Shown here in pieces: positions 20,795-31,769 of a stretch of 64,000 bases of DNA. Origin of the DNA: Bullera alba (lineage: Eukaryota; Basidiomycota; Tremellomycetes; Tremellales; Bulleraceae); the NCBI GenBank assembly GCA_001600095.1, contig BCIX01000001.1, positions 62,001 through 126,000 of the forward strand, given 5' to 3'. A program made the position numbers and the translations under genes. The notes beneath the pieces are model-generated. The model was given only the letters and a program-made list of their open reading frames with translations. It was not told where the DNA came from and ran no database searches. The first letter of the stretch is position 1; each line of letters starts with the position of its first letter.

Positions 20795-22491
20795 ATGTCT
20801 CTGAAGGGAAGATTGATAGTACACAAACTCTCCCGATCACTAGTATTCCAACCCGTCGCTCTCCCGATCTACAGCTATCGACACATTTCGACCTCGGCCA
20901 AAATGTCATTCACCAAGGACGCCCTGATTCCACGAGCGCAGAGGCTCTTCGATGGCCAGACGCAGAAGATGGACGTCTGGTCAATCTTCACGTGAGTGCC
21001 ACAGGCGTTGTGGTGGCAGTGATGTTGGCTTAATTTGCGCTTCTTCGGACATTAGCCCCGCCAACGTCCCGCCCGACTGTATCAACCTCGGACAAGGGTT
21101 CATGAACTGGGCCCCGCCAAGCTGGCTGCAGGAGGCATACTTTGAGGCTCACAAGAACGACGTCATGGTCCACCACTACGCCCATCCCCGAGGCAGACCC
21201 AGGCTGCTCAAGGCAATCAGCAAGCACTACTCGCCTCAGTTCGAGAACCTGGTCAAAGAGGGCAGAGAGCTCAAACCGGAGGAGATTGTCGTCACTGCCG
21301 GTGCCAACGGAGGTGAGCCAAATCCCAATACTACCTTGATTCCCACTGTTGGCCGAAATGGAATGCTGATAACAACTCTTTGCCTATGACAGGCATGTTC
21401 GCTGCCATGTTGGCGCATTTGGAAAAGGACGACGAGGTGATCCTGCTCGAACCTTACTTTGATCAATACTTTGCCTCTATCGCCTTTCAAGGCGCCAAAC
21501 CGGTCTTTGTACCTCTGCACCCGCCTTCAGCCTCGAGCAACGAATGGACGCTGGATATCAACGAGTTTGCAGCGGCCTTCACCCCAAAGACAAAGTGCGT
21601 CATCATCAACACGCCCCATAACCCCGTCGGCAAGGTGTTCTCGAGAAAGGAGCTTGAGGGCATCGCCGAGGTGTGTGTCAAGAACAATGTCTTGGTGCTC
21701 GCGGACGAGGTGTACGACTGCATGGTATACGATGGCCTGGAGCACGTTAGGATCGCCACCCTGCCGGGCATGTGGGAGAGGACATTGACCGTTGGGTCCG
21801 GTGGCAGTGAGTCCGGATCGTCCTGTGTTTCCTATCTGGAGTGCGCTGACTTGACGTGCAGAATCCTTCGCTTGTACCGGCTGGCGTATCGGTACGTCCT
21901 CTCTGCCTCCATTGTACTGTTCTCGCACTAATCCCAGCCTTTTAGGATGGCTCATCGGCCCTCCTGAACTCACGACGCCGACCGTCGCCGCACACTCCCG
22001 AGTCGTTTTCTGCACCAATTCGCCAATGCAAGAAGCCATCGCCATCGGTCTCGAGACGAACAAAGAGCACAACTTTTTCCCAGACCAACTTGAAGCCTAC
22101 ACCGAGCGAAGAGACATCTTGTGTTCCTACTTTGACCAGATCGGCCTCAAGTACAACAAGCCCCAAGGATCCTACTTCCTCCTGGTCGACACATCGCCCG
22201 TCAAATTCCCAAAGGACTACCCCACGCCAGAGGCTTGTAAAGGCAGAGGACTCGATTTCACCTTTTGCTGGTGGCTCGCCCAGGAGCTCAAAGTGGCTAG
22301 TATCCCCCCGTCCGAGGTAAGTCACACCCATGCGCTTCGAGAGATCGGTTCGCGCTAATGGGAAACAACAGTTCTACTGTGACGAACACGCTCATATCGG
22401 TGAAAACTTTGCTCGATTCGCTTTCTGCAAGGACCCAGAATTGCTACATGCCGCTGGAAAGCGATTGCTCAAGCTCAAGGAGTATCTCTAG
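20795..22491 (+). CDS. Kynurenine--oxoglutarate transaminase-like aminotransferase
   Basis: PLP-dependent class I/II aminotransferase of the kynurenine aminotransferase group (yeast Bna3-like), 462 aa. Exons are 20795-20991, 21056-21312, 21393-21806, 21862-21891, 21946-22316 and 22372-22491. Substrate and PLP motifs seen: 'INLGQGFMNWAPP', 'NTPHNPVGK', 'VLADEVYD', and the Schiff-base lysine K290 in 'GGKSFACTGWRIGW', spread over three exons. The region before the second in-frame ATG (20903) is basic and free of acids (KGRLIVHKLSRSL...YRHISTS), a good mitochondrial presequence. Starting at 20903 would give a 426-aa cytosolic form, so both forms may be made. Expected to convert kynurenine to kynurenate, possibly with cysteine-conjugate lyase activity. 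Confidence 0.9.
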
Positions 22492-23083
22492 GCGAAGTCT
22501 CGGCATAGGTGGATAAGAGGAGGATCATCAACAATGTGCATTTTGGGGGATGGTTGTGCAATAGGAAAGGGAGAGTCGTGACGCCTTCAGAAAGCGCGGG
22601 AGGTAGTCAGCATTGAATCCAGGAGGGCAGGATTATCGCTGAGAGAAGCTCTCACGTTAGGAATCATGCATGGTTGTCAAGCAGAAAGGATCACGAACTA
22701 AGTCGTCAGTTGCGCACTGGTGCACTTGGCCGGGTCGATTCTCGTCATCGAAGTGTAACCCTGACGGAGTCGAATGATATCATGTGTCCGACGTGGAGAT
22801 GTCGCCGGAGAGCTGATACGACCCCACATTTCAAGGTCTCGTGACATGCTTCCAGCACCTTCCTGAGCTCCTGTGTCTTTAGCCGTATGTGCATCCGAGA
22901 TCTAATATACAGTTCTTCAAGATCAATCAAGAGCCATCCCCGTCCGCAAGATATCTACGTAGGTAGCGGCTGTTGGAGATTATCATACGTGCATATGTCC
23001 CCGTTCCATTCGTCAACAAATCCCCAATGTACTCGTACAGCTCCGACTTCCACCCTCTCACACCTCGACATAGTCTCCACTGC
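22492..23083. other. Convergent intergenic spacer
   Basis: The 592 bp between two convergent stops hold 3' ends only. No ORF with family features and no RNA gene recognised. Confidence 0.45.
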
Positions 23084-24836
23084 TTAGCTCGGAGCATCGA
23101 GGATCATGCCCATCTACAGGAAAGAACCAAGCGTCAGACGTCGTCAATGCCATGGAGGGAGGTGCGATCAGTCGACTCACAAATTGGTTGTAATCCAACG
23201 TCAATCTCCCTTCGCCTCTGGTATCGGCTCTACTTTTGTCAGCGCCGTTCTCACCTTGTCGAGTCAGGCTGTCACGGTTCGCCGAGGTCACGGCTTTAGC
23301 GACCCGCCCGCCGTACAACGAGACCCCGCAATCGCCGCAATCGCTCACTTTCTGAACGCCTCGGTGTAATGCTTCACGGTGACGCAAGCCATCAAGAACC
23401 TGTCAAAGCTGATCCCACCGCGTCTCTCATTTCCGGGAATCGGGGGCGGTGCGAATCGCTTCTCGAGCTTTCGTACCATTTCAGAAGGCAGGGAGAATCC
23501 GAAACCAAGTAATGCCTGGTGAAGCTCTTTCCTGTCGATCAAGCCGGAGTTGTCCCTGTCGAACCGAAGGAAGATCCCATGCCAGTCCTATCAGGATTTT
23601 AGGGTCAGTTGTGTGACAGAAGGATTGGACGCGGTAAATCCAGGCAAGGGGGAGGAATGAATGGCCTACCTGGATGTATCGATACAGGCCCTCAAATTCC
23701 ATAAAGTTGATGCTGCCACTTCGGTCCGTGTCAAAGATGTCTAGAGTGAGAAGTGGTCAGTATCGCGATTGATATTTGTTGAGGAGCTAGGAGAAGGACA
23801 TACTCATGAGCTACGACGAGGTCAGCTTGACGACCGTGAATCAGACCGGCGACTCACCATTTTGACGCAATCCTCCCTTGCCTCCATCGTGGCGTCCTTG
23901 GCAAGCAGCCTCTGCAGATCATACGCATTGAGCTGACCAGTGCGGGAGGAGTCAAATTGTGAGAATCTGCGAAACGACGAGTCAATCGGTGGCAACTGAC
24001 ATTGCCATCACGCCGACTCACAAATTCCTCAGCTCTCCGTCCTCTGAAGGCCTTGATGGCACGGGGGGAGATTGCGGCTTGTTCCATTGTTGACTCGGGG
24101 GAGGGACTGCGTTTGTAGCCCACTGAGGTCCGCCGGGTGGAGCGTTTTGAGGCGTATTGGACCACCGTTGCTGAGGGGGCTGTGGGGATGGACCACCCCT
24201 GTTGTCTTGATACCCGATAGGTGGGCTGTGGACCGAAGGTGGGCGCTGTCCATAGTTCTGCTGTTGTTGCTGCTGCTGCTGCTGGGGATAGCCTTGTTGT
24301 GGCTGTTGTGGGTGACTTTGCGGGTTGAAGTATTGATTCTGCGGCTGTTGGGGCGGTTGATACTGCTGTTGATGTTGATGTTGTTGTTGTTGATGTCCAA
24401 ATCCACCTCCTCCTGGAGCCTGAGGCAAGGGACTGTGAAACCCACTTCCCCCTCCGCCTCCAAAACTGCCTTGCTGCGAAGGCGGCCTATTGAAACCACT
24501 TGGCGGACCTTGATTAGGCAAGCCGGGTCCGCCTGGCGGTGGCATCTGTTCTGCCGCTCTGGCTCTATCCTCCTCTGTGGCCTTGGCGGCCTCTTGAGCC
24601 TTCTTCGCAGCGTACCTCTCCTCGTACCGCCTCCTCGCTTCGTCACTGACGCTGCCGTATGGTGATGGAGCCTGCATCGAGCCAAAGTACCCGGCCTGCT
24701 GGGCGTTGTGGACGAGTTGTTGACGTGGCGTCGGGTTCCGCTGGGATGGGGGTGCAGGCGACGATTTGTCTTTCATCGCCTTGTCCCCGATAGCGAAGGG
24801 AGAGTCTCCTGCCGACGGACGACCGAGGTATGCCAT
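23084..24836 (-). CDS. Penta-EF-hand calcium-binding protein (ALG-2/peflin type)
   Basis: Ca2+-dependent adaptor of the PEF family (sorcin/peflin/ALG-2; yeast Pef1), 440 aa. Exons are 24022-24836, 23858-23966, 23804-23810 (7 nt), 23670-23740, 23349-23587, 23181-23232 and 23084-23113. Residues 1-270 are low complexity, with Gln/Pro-rich tracts and Gly runs as in peflin. EF loops follow: 'DSSRTGQLNAYD', 'DTDRSGSINFME', 'DRDNSGLIDRKE' and a degenerate 'DTRGEGRLTLDY', ending in 'FMGMILDAPS'. The 7-nt exon supplies the link 'MLMNIFDTD', the conserved helix entering EF2; without it the frame breaks. The family acts in ER exit-site traffic, membrane repair and polarity; the partner here is unknown. 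Confidence 0.88.
24230..24420 (-). repeat. CAG/CAA-rich polyglutamine coding region
   Basis: Coding low-complexity segment of the PEF gene with several Gln runs (up to about nine in a row) mixed with His and Pro. Such tracts often vary in length between strains. Confidence 0.7.
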
Positions 24837-25574
24837 CGATCACAAAGGATGTCGCCAAGTTGGATGTGTAATGGCCTTATTGTCCAATAGTCCGATCACA
24901 AAGGGGTCGAGCGGATGCGAGACAAAGCGGTGTTGCCGTGTTGGTATGATCGCTGTGTTTTGTGATGTATGCGATCTGTGAGACGAGCTCGCCTTCAATC
25001 ACCCTCTGAGCAATGCAGATCACGACTCGTCTGTACCTCGACAACCAACTGAGCAATGCGTCTGGTCAAGCAGGGAACGATGCAACATGCAACAATGTAC
25101 GAGTAAACAAAGTAAGGCGCGTATCATTGTATTTGTTTGCGTCCAAGACCCAACACGCATTGCATTCGATGAGGTGTATGCTGCAGGTAGTTGTATCTGA
25201 TCCATGGATACATATCCTGCTTACCCTCTCTCAACACCTACTCTCACTGCTTCTCTTACCCCATATATGACCTCGTCCATGTCACCACATCACCCTTCCT
25301 CGCCATCGCACCAGACTGCAATCGTCGTCATAGGCGCAGGGCGGGGAGCCGGGCTTTTGCCTTTTTTGATTCCGCTTCCACCCAGCCTGGCCCCCTGGGA
25401 GCACCAGGATGCGAAGGCTGGTTGCAGTCAGTGTTCATACGTTCATCTCTCACCTCGATAGTCAAGTCCAGTCGTTAGTATAGTAGAGTCACGATACACC
25501 CATCAGTCCGACAGCTCAAGCAGTTCACCTCATCATCAACACCGAAAAAACAGAGAGATCTTTAAAGAGATACG
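24837..25574. promoter_or_regulatory. Divergent promoter, PEF gene / SEC14
   Basis: Spacer of 738 bp between two divergent ATGs. A pyrimidine-rich run (about 25240-25310) lies on the SEC14 side. The short open frames have no family features. Confidence 0.4.
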
Positions 25575-26838
25575 ATGACTGTCAGTGCGGATCTCATCAC
25601 AACAACTTATCCACCTGACTTCTCGCTAGAACCGCGTCGTGCTGACCCTCTATCTACTAGGCCACGCCCGCCCACCTATCCGGTCACCCGGGACACCTGT
25701 AAGTCAAAGTCTTCACGCGTCGCTTCGCAAACCTGGGAGCCACAACGCACGTTCCCTCCTTTCCCCTCGAACACCACTGACTCTCTGTAGGGATGAGCAC
25801 CAGCAACAGACGCTCGAGGCGTTCCGGGCCGAGCTGCTCCAGGACGGACTCATCCCCCAAGACAGGGAGGCCGCCAAGCAGAGCGTCGGCTACGATCGGT
25901 ACGACGACACCACTCTGCTCAGATTCCTCCGAGCTAGAAAGTTTGACATCCCAGCATCAAAGGCCATGTGGCAGGCGAACGAGAAGTGGAGAAAGGAGTT
26001 TGGCACGGACGAGATTGCCGCGTGAGTACACGTCTGGGCTCGTGGGGGATCGTGCTGATAATGTGTTTCTTCACCTCTCTCCCCATCGCCAATGCGCTAT
26101 CGCGGTCAAATCCTTACCTACCCGCAGCCACGGCTTCGACTACCCGGAGCAGCGGGAGGTGGACAAGTACTACCCCCAGTTCTACCACCGGACCGACCGG
26201 GAAGGCCGACCGATCTACATTGAGCAGCTGGGCAAACTCGACATGAAGAAGCTACAGGCCTTGACGACCCAGGAGCGACAGCTCAAACACCTCGTTGCCG
26301 AGTACGAGGAGTTCCTCAGCTCCAGGCTGCCAGCTTGCTCTGCCGAAAGCGGCCACCTCGTCGAGACCAGTTGCACGATTCTCGACCTCAAGAACGCCGG
26401 TATCAGCACGTTCTACAAGGGTGAGTCAAACGTACAGCCAACCTTCTCGCAGTAGTGCTTACGATACCGTCTCTTTAGTCAAAGACCACGTTGCCGCTGC
26501 TAGTAGTATCGGACAGAACAACTACCCCGAGACCATGGGCCACATGTTCATCGTCAACGTAAGTCACTCGACCAAACGATATTGCCAGTTCTACAAGCTG
26601 ACTATGGCTGCAGGCCCCATACCTCTTCTCTACGGTGTGGTCGCTCATCAAGCCATGGCTGGACGAGACCACCGTTCGAAAGATTCACATTCTCGGATCG
26701 GGATACAAGACCGAGCTCACGCAGTACATTGACCCTGCGAACCTCCCCGCCGACCTGGGCGGCAGCTGCAACTGCCCGGGAGGATGCTCGATGAGTAACG
26801 CCGGGCCATGGAACAAGGCTGGTGGTGCGACCGCATAA
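25575..26838 (+). CDS. SEC14: Sec14-type phosphatidylinositol/phosphatidylcholine transfer protein
   Basis: Lipid transfer protein that couples phospholipid metabolism to Golgi export, 290 aa. Exons are 25575-25580, 25661-25698, 25791-26021, 26128-26420, 26479-26558 and 26614-26838. The CRAL-TRIO N-terminal helix region (TLLRFLRARKFD, EKWRKEFGTD) and lipid-binding domain ('YYPQFYHRTDREGRPIYIE', 'GHLVETSCTILDLK', 'NNYPETMG', 'KPWLDETTVRKIHILG') align with yeast Sec14 throughout. The first coding exon is only ATGACT; the joined start 'MTATPAHLSGHPGHLDEHQ' fits the family ('PGTPGNL' in yeast). The C-terminus has a Cys cluster (GGSCNCPGGCSM) not typical of yeast Sec14. Confidence 0.93.
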
Positions 26839-27142
26839 AAGCGGCAAGTCACTTGGCGAGACGGGAAAGGATCTTTTGGAACAATAATCACATAATCATG
26901 TAGATCCAGATGCACTTTGTAGACCCGATCAGAGCGCTCATGGAATTTCAGAGACAGCTGCCTCATTGACCGACCTTAGCAGTCATTTGATTCGGATCCT
27001 TATGGAGGTGTGCATCGTAGCATTGCTATTCTGAACGCTTGCTTCCCACCCTGACTATCACCTTTTCTGGTTCAATCGGCACCTCCTCGACACGCGACAG
27101 TCTGCACGATACTGCTTCCCCCTCCGTACGCCGGTGCGTGTA
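26839..27142. other. Convergent intergenic spacer
   Basis: The 304 bp between the SEC14 stop and the stop of the small repeat protein hold 3' ends of both. Nothing else seen. Confidence 0.4.
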
Positions 27143-27598
27143 TCATGACTGCTGACTCGCATTGTTGGTCGAAGTCACTTTGGCATCTCCCTCATCCGAA
27201 GACTCGTCACCTTGTTGTTGCTCCGAGATCGGCTTGGTTGGGGTGTACCGCCACATCGGGCCATGAGGCCGTTTATTCCACTTGACAGTCGCCGTGGTTG
27301 GTTGGGCATCCGATGCGGTGGCAGCTTGACTCGCTACTTCAGCTGCGGTATCAGCGTACTTCGAGGCATCCGATTCTTGAGACATAGTCGGTACATCCTC
27401 CCCGTCCGAGGACTCGTCTCCACTCGCAGGGGTTGGCTTCGCTGGGGTGTATCGCCTCCCCAGGCCGTGAGGTCGTTTGGTCCCGGAGACACCTCTGGAG
27501 CGAACAGTGGAGAGATCCGGAGTGGTGTCTTCTGTCGCGACTGCTTTAGTCTCTGGCTCGGAGACCTGAGATGTAGTGGTCTGCGATGATTCCGTCAT
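27143..27598 (-). CDS. Small disordered protein with duplicated motif, unknown function
   Basis: Intronless frame of 151 aa beginning at an ATG; no known family recognised. It contains an internal duplication. Copy 1 has 'KRPHGLGRRYTPAKP' followed by 'GDESSDGED'; copy 2 has 'KRPHGPMWRYTPTKP' followed by 'GDESSDEGD'. The two copies are about 60 residues apart, joined by Ala/Ser/Thr-rich sequence. The acidic Ser clusters are CK2-type sites and the basic-aromatic KRPHG...YTP blocks could bind nucleic acid or another protein. Composition predicts disorder and a cytosolic or nuclear location. Three CCAAT/ATTGG boxes sit ~400 bp upstream. Conservation of a 15-residue motif in duplicate argues that the ORF is real. 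Confidence 0.6.
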   Translation of the reverse strand: MTESSQTTTSQVSEPETKAVATEDTTPDLSTVRSRGVSGTKRPHGLGRRYTPAKPTPASGDESSDGEDVPTMSQESDASKYADTAAEVASQAATASDAQPTTATVKWNKRPHGPMWRYTPTKPISEQQQGDESSDEGDAKVTSTNNASQQS

Positions 27599-28055
27599 GC
27601 CAGCGCCAGTGTGGGTTTATAGGGTAGTTGGTATGGATCCTGAGTGTGGAGAAACAAGTCAGCTCGAGTCGCTCTCGCTAGCGAGTATTTGTACACCGAG
27701 CAATGGGCTGCATGATCAGAGAAGGCTTGGTCTTCCTTTCACCTGTCAGACTCACGGCCTTCGTGTGGCGTCAATGACGATCGTCATCAGTCGTGTGAGC
27801 TTGGTGCAATCAAGATCAGCTCGATCGTCATCGCCTTCCAGCGCTGGATCAGATTTCATCATCAGTCCGGGCATGGCGAAAACACCTCGGTCCGTTGCAG
27901 ATATTGCATCCCACTCTCCCCCTTGAAACCACTCTTCCCGTCTCCCCGGCCTATCACCTCTGCCTTCCCTCCTGCTTGTCCCGTGGCAGCAACTCCCAAT
28001 GTCATTGGTTATCTATTGGGCGGCGCGCGGGGCGCGCCTGTTGACTCTGACTAGG
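27599..28055. other. Intergenic, promoter of repeat protein and 3' end of HID1
   Basis: Spacer of 457 bp. It contains CCAAT at 27996-28000, ATTGG at 28004-28008 and 28015-28019, and a perfect GC hairpin at 28022-28038 close to the HID1 stop. Confidence 0.5.
27996..28019 (-). promoter_or_regulatory. Cluster of three CCAAT/ATTGG boxes
   Basis: Three CCAAT-type pentamers within 24 bp on alternating strands, a possible Hap/NF-Y site for the downstream small gene. Function is inferred only from the motif. Confidence 0.3.
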
Positions 28056-31000
28056 TCACACCACTCCGAGCCGCTTCAACACCCTGCCCACTTGCGCCCC
28101 ACGACCCTTGACCGGGGCCTGCTTGACGCCAAACAATCTGACCTGGGTATCCCTCCATATCCCCGAGCCGGTGAGTCCCGCGACGTAAATGTCCCCCCAT
28201 AAGAGCGACGTGAGCCATATTGCCGATGCAGACGTCCACTGGAATCGCCTGGGCATGACCGGCTGTTGGGGGGGCAGGACGTCGGTCAACGTGGCGCCTT
28301 TGAGGATGTTGAAGACTTTGGAGCTCGGAGCCCCGGCTCGACCTTGAGAATCCTGGATCTTTGGCAGTAGTTCCGATATAGCCACCAGCACCGGGTCCAG
28401 GGGTAGTCTAGTCATTAGGGTTAGGGCGACTTCGCGGATGGTGCTCGGGGGACTCACCCCTTTTGCCAACTTGCGACCCAGTCTTGGGTCGGTACGTAGC
28501 CATTAGGCCCGACCCCGCTCGCGGCGACTTTCATCAGTTCCTCATCGGGGACCTCGTCCACCGGGTCGATCGGCAACGACGTCACCGACTCGTTCACCGC
28601 CTTCATCTTGCCCCGGGCCTTCTCGCTCATTGGCTTGGGCGGGGCATAGGTCGTGTCGGAGTATTCGGGCGATTGGGACGAGACACTCGAGAGTGGATCT
28701 GCGGGTTGATCGCCGGGCGTGGTCAGGGGTTGAGCGATCCGATCCGAGTTCTCGCCCATTGGCGATGTAAGAGCAGGTCGAGTTGAGCGAGGTTCCTCGT
28801 CTTCCTGATCGTCCGTTTGTCCGAGCAACGCGGCCTTCTCCGCCAACATGTCCAGCTCGGAGTTGGTCCTCTGGACTCCAGTGCGTTCTTCTCGCTTCGC
28901 GCTTTCGGTGCCTGCTATGACAAGTGAGCTCGCACTCTTCTACGTAGGCAGATGATCACACATACCAGCAGCTCGCAGGGCTTTACGCCGCTGGATCTCT
29001 CTCAGACCGGAGACAAGCGTGAAAGTGGCTAGACCCTGGAAGTCCTGGTGCGACTGTAGTATGGCATAGACTAGCTTTGGGTTCTCTGTCCACAATGTCA
29101 GTCGAGCACGTATTGACACTGCCTTGCAGCTCACCGTTGAGCTGGTGATACAACACCGAATTGAACGTCTCGAGCCTATGATCATGGTCAGCATGGGTGG
29201 ACTTCACAGATGTGTACGTGATGTGATCGATGTGTATCCGCCCCGCCGCGGGCGCTGCACTCACGACAACTCACAGGTAGTAGACCAATCGCGGGTGTCC
29301 CTCGTCTGCCAAAAGGAAGTTTGGCGCCGAAAACGCTTTGAAAAGCTGCATCAGGCGGGTCGACGCTTGCACCCCCACGTTCTGGAGGTAAGGCGCCGCG
29401 TTGGAGATACTGATCGTCAATGCCGGGAACAACGGGTTCAGGCCTGGTGTCGTCGCTATAGAGTATATCGACTGCAGAGCAATCAGCGCTGTACCCTCTT
29501 TCGGCGGGTGCGTAGTACGTACGACTATCATGAAGTCGGCCAGGGAGCCCGTGACTGCCCATTTCGCGGGGACGGATAGACGGAGTGTCTGGTTCAGAGC
29601 GTTGGCAAAGGCTTGATCGGCGGACAGCGTTTGAAGCAGGTATGACAGGAGTCTGAGCAGTCCGTGATGCGCTGGAACCGTCGTACGATCAGTTGTCTGC
29701 TTTACTTGATGTCGTCGACTCGTGGTACGCACCTGGATCATCCTTGTGTTCGAGCGAGATGAGCAATATGTAGCCAATGATGTCGGGGGCTTTGCCAGAG
29801 TCGAACAGATAGGCACGGAACCGCTGTACACTTTCAGTAGCTGGACCAAGAGTAGATCCCGCCGAGACTCACCTTGTTCATATCGACAAACCGCCAAAGC
29901 AGCATGACTGAGAGCATTGGCGATATGAGCTGAGTTGCACGAAAGCTTCTGAAGCTGGACTCACACGTCTCGAGGATGTAAGGGATCGGTTGGCTACTTC
30001 CTGGCAGATAGCCATTCTGCACAGCCATATGCTCTTCCAATATCCCAACTATACCTCCCAACACGAACGCAAAGTCCTCCTTCCGATGCTGCCCGAGCGG
30101 TCAGCTTCGGATCAGATATGTAGATTGGGGACTGACCAATTTGGAGACAAAGTACCTGAAGGCATTCTCATCCTTGATCTCTCCCATCTGCATGCCGCCG
30201 CCGACATCGGGGGTCTTGTAGTCGAGCGCCACTAGCAGTGTCATGAGACACGCTCTGACCAGGGTACGCCTCTCTTCGGCCGCTTTGGAGATGAGGTGGT
30301 TGTATGGGATTTGTCCGCTGATCCCACTCGAGGCCTTGGACGGAGCGAGCGACGTGTTCAGGAAGGAACACAGGAGGGAGAGAACTAATCGCCGTTCGAG
30401 CGAGTGTGTCAGGTGTTCCAGAGCGACATTTGGCGTGGACGCCAGGGCATGAGGCGAGGTGTAGATCGTAGTGGAGAGTAGGATCATGAGGAAGTCTGTG
30501 GATTGGAAAGGGTAATCAGTGAGATGCAGCGAATAAGCCTGATTGGATAGCCGACTCACTGAGTAGCTCTGTCTTGTTTCTGTCCAAATCGGCAGAACTG
30601 CCTACGTTGACGGTACTCCCCACACCCTTCTCCCAGATGACATACTGCATCATGCCATCAGCGACTGAACGCCTGGCTAGAGGCACCGGACTCACGTTGA
30701 TCTTGTCTCCCAGCTTGTCCTCGCCTCTGACGCTATCGGGAACGGTGAAGCCAGCGCAGAAGAGCAAATCGATGGTACAGCTGAACAACCTGTCCACGAG
30801 GCATGGCAGTGTATTTTCCTCTTCGTCCATTCTCTCCCGCTCGGTGTCTTGTAGATCGGGCTGTGACCGGGTCAAAGGGTCGTCAATCGCATGACTACCG
30901 GCGGCACCGACGGCAGCGGAGGGAGTCTTTGGTGGATTTCCTATCGTCGCTTCGAACGCTCTAACACCTTGACTAATCTCGTCCTCTTCCTCGTCGTCAG

Positions 31001-31769
31001 AGTCGTCAAGCTTGAATTGCCCATTCTCCCGAACGACCTCCTCCTCCTCTTCCGGCCCTGTCTGATCGGAAAGTACCCCTTGAGCTCCATTGCTCTCCGC
31101 AATGGCGAGCTTGACTTGATCCAGGGGCACCCTGCTCCAGAGGTATTTCGCAGCAAAGCTCTCCGCGACCTCGCCAACGCCTCCCATGGCGTCATTTGAA
31201 GCCTTGATCTCCGCCTCATTCTCATACACCACAACGATGACCCTCCCCAGCACTCGGAGGCAGTTGAGCGCCTCCTTCGTCAGGTCCTGATGGCTGGACG
31301 AGCTGGACGGCGTGGGGAATTGAGGGGAGGGTAAGAGCGAGAAGAGGTGGTAGGAGAGGTTGATGATCAGATTCGCCAAATTTGTAGGTTGAACAGATAA
31401 TGCTTGACGAACTGCGACCCAATTTCAGCGACATCACCTCTGTATACCGAGAGTATGAGACTGACTCACCATCCTGGACCGAGATCAACGAGTACACATC
31501 GGCAGCGCTGCCAAACACCCTGTAATACTGCGACCAATAGGCCACGTCGGACACTGGGATCACCTGTCGTTCGATCAGCCGGTGAACCCCTCCCATCCTC
31601 TACATCCCCCCTGGAAGGAGATGATGCGACTACCCACCTCGTCCCCGTACAGCCGCTTGATGCCACCCTCGCCGGATCTAAACTTGAGCTGAGCGTCCTC
31701 CTGCGTCGACAGGAATGGCAGTCCGATAGCCGAGGGGAGTGACTTGAGCGTTGGCAGTTTCCGGAACAT
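28056..31769 (-). CDS. HID1 family Golgi/trafficking protein
   Basis: Homologue of HID1 (high-temperature-induced dauer formation; S. pombe Hid1/Ftp105), a peripheral Golgi protein needed for dense-core vesicle and post-Golgi sorting. It is 1000 aa in 13 exons: 31638-31769, 31470-31563, 30696-31411, 30560-30644, 30137-30495, 29965-30088, 29873-29907, 29733-29823, 29275-29671, 29135-29175, 28966-29085, 28458-28914 and 28056-28407. Family-like blocks: 'DAQLKFRSG...KRLYGDE', 'VAYWSQYYRVF', 'HLTHSLERRLVLSLL', 'QRFRAYLFDSGKAPDI', 'NPKLVYAILQSHQDF' and a Ser/Pro-rich insert before the C-terminal 'FNILKG' block. The usual N-myristoylation start (MG) is missing; this frame begins MFRKLPTL, so a missed short first exon is possible. 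Confidence 0.85.
28415..28426 (+). repeat. Interstitial TTAGGG x2
   Basis: Two perfect TTAGGG units inside the last HID1 intron, the common eukaryotic telomere hexamer. With only two copies it may be chance. Confidence 0.6.
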
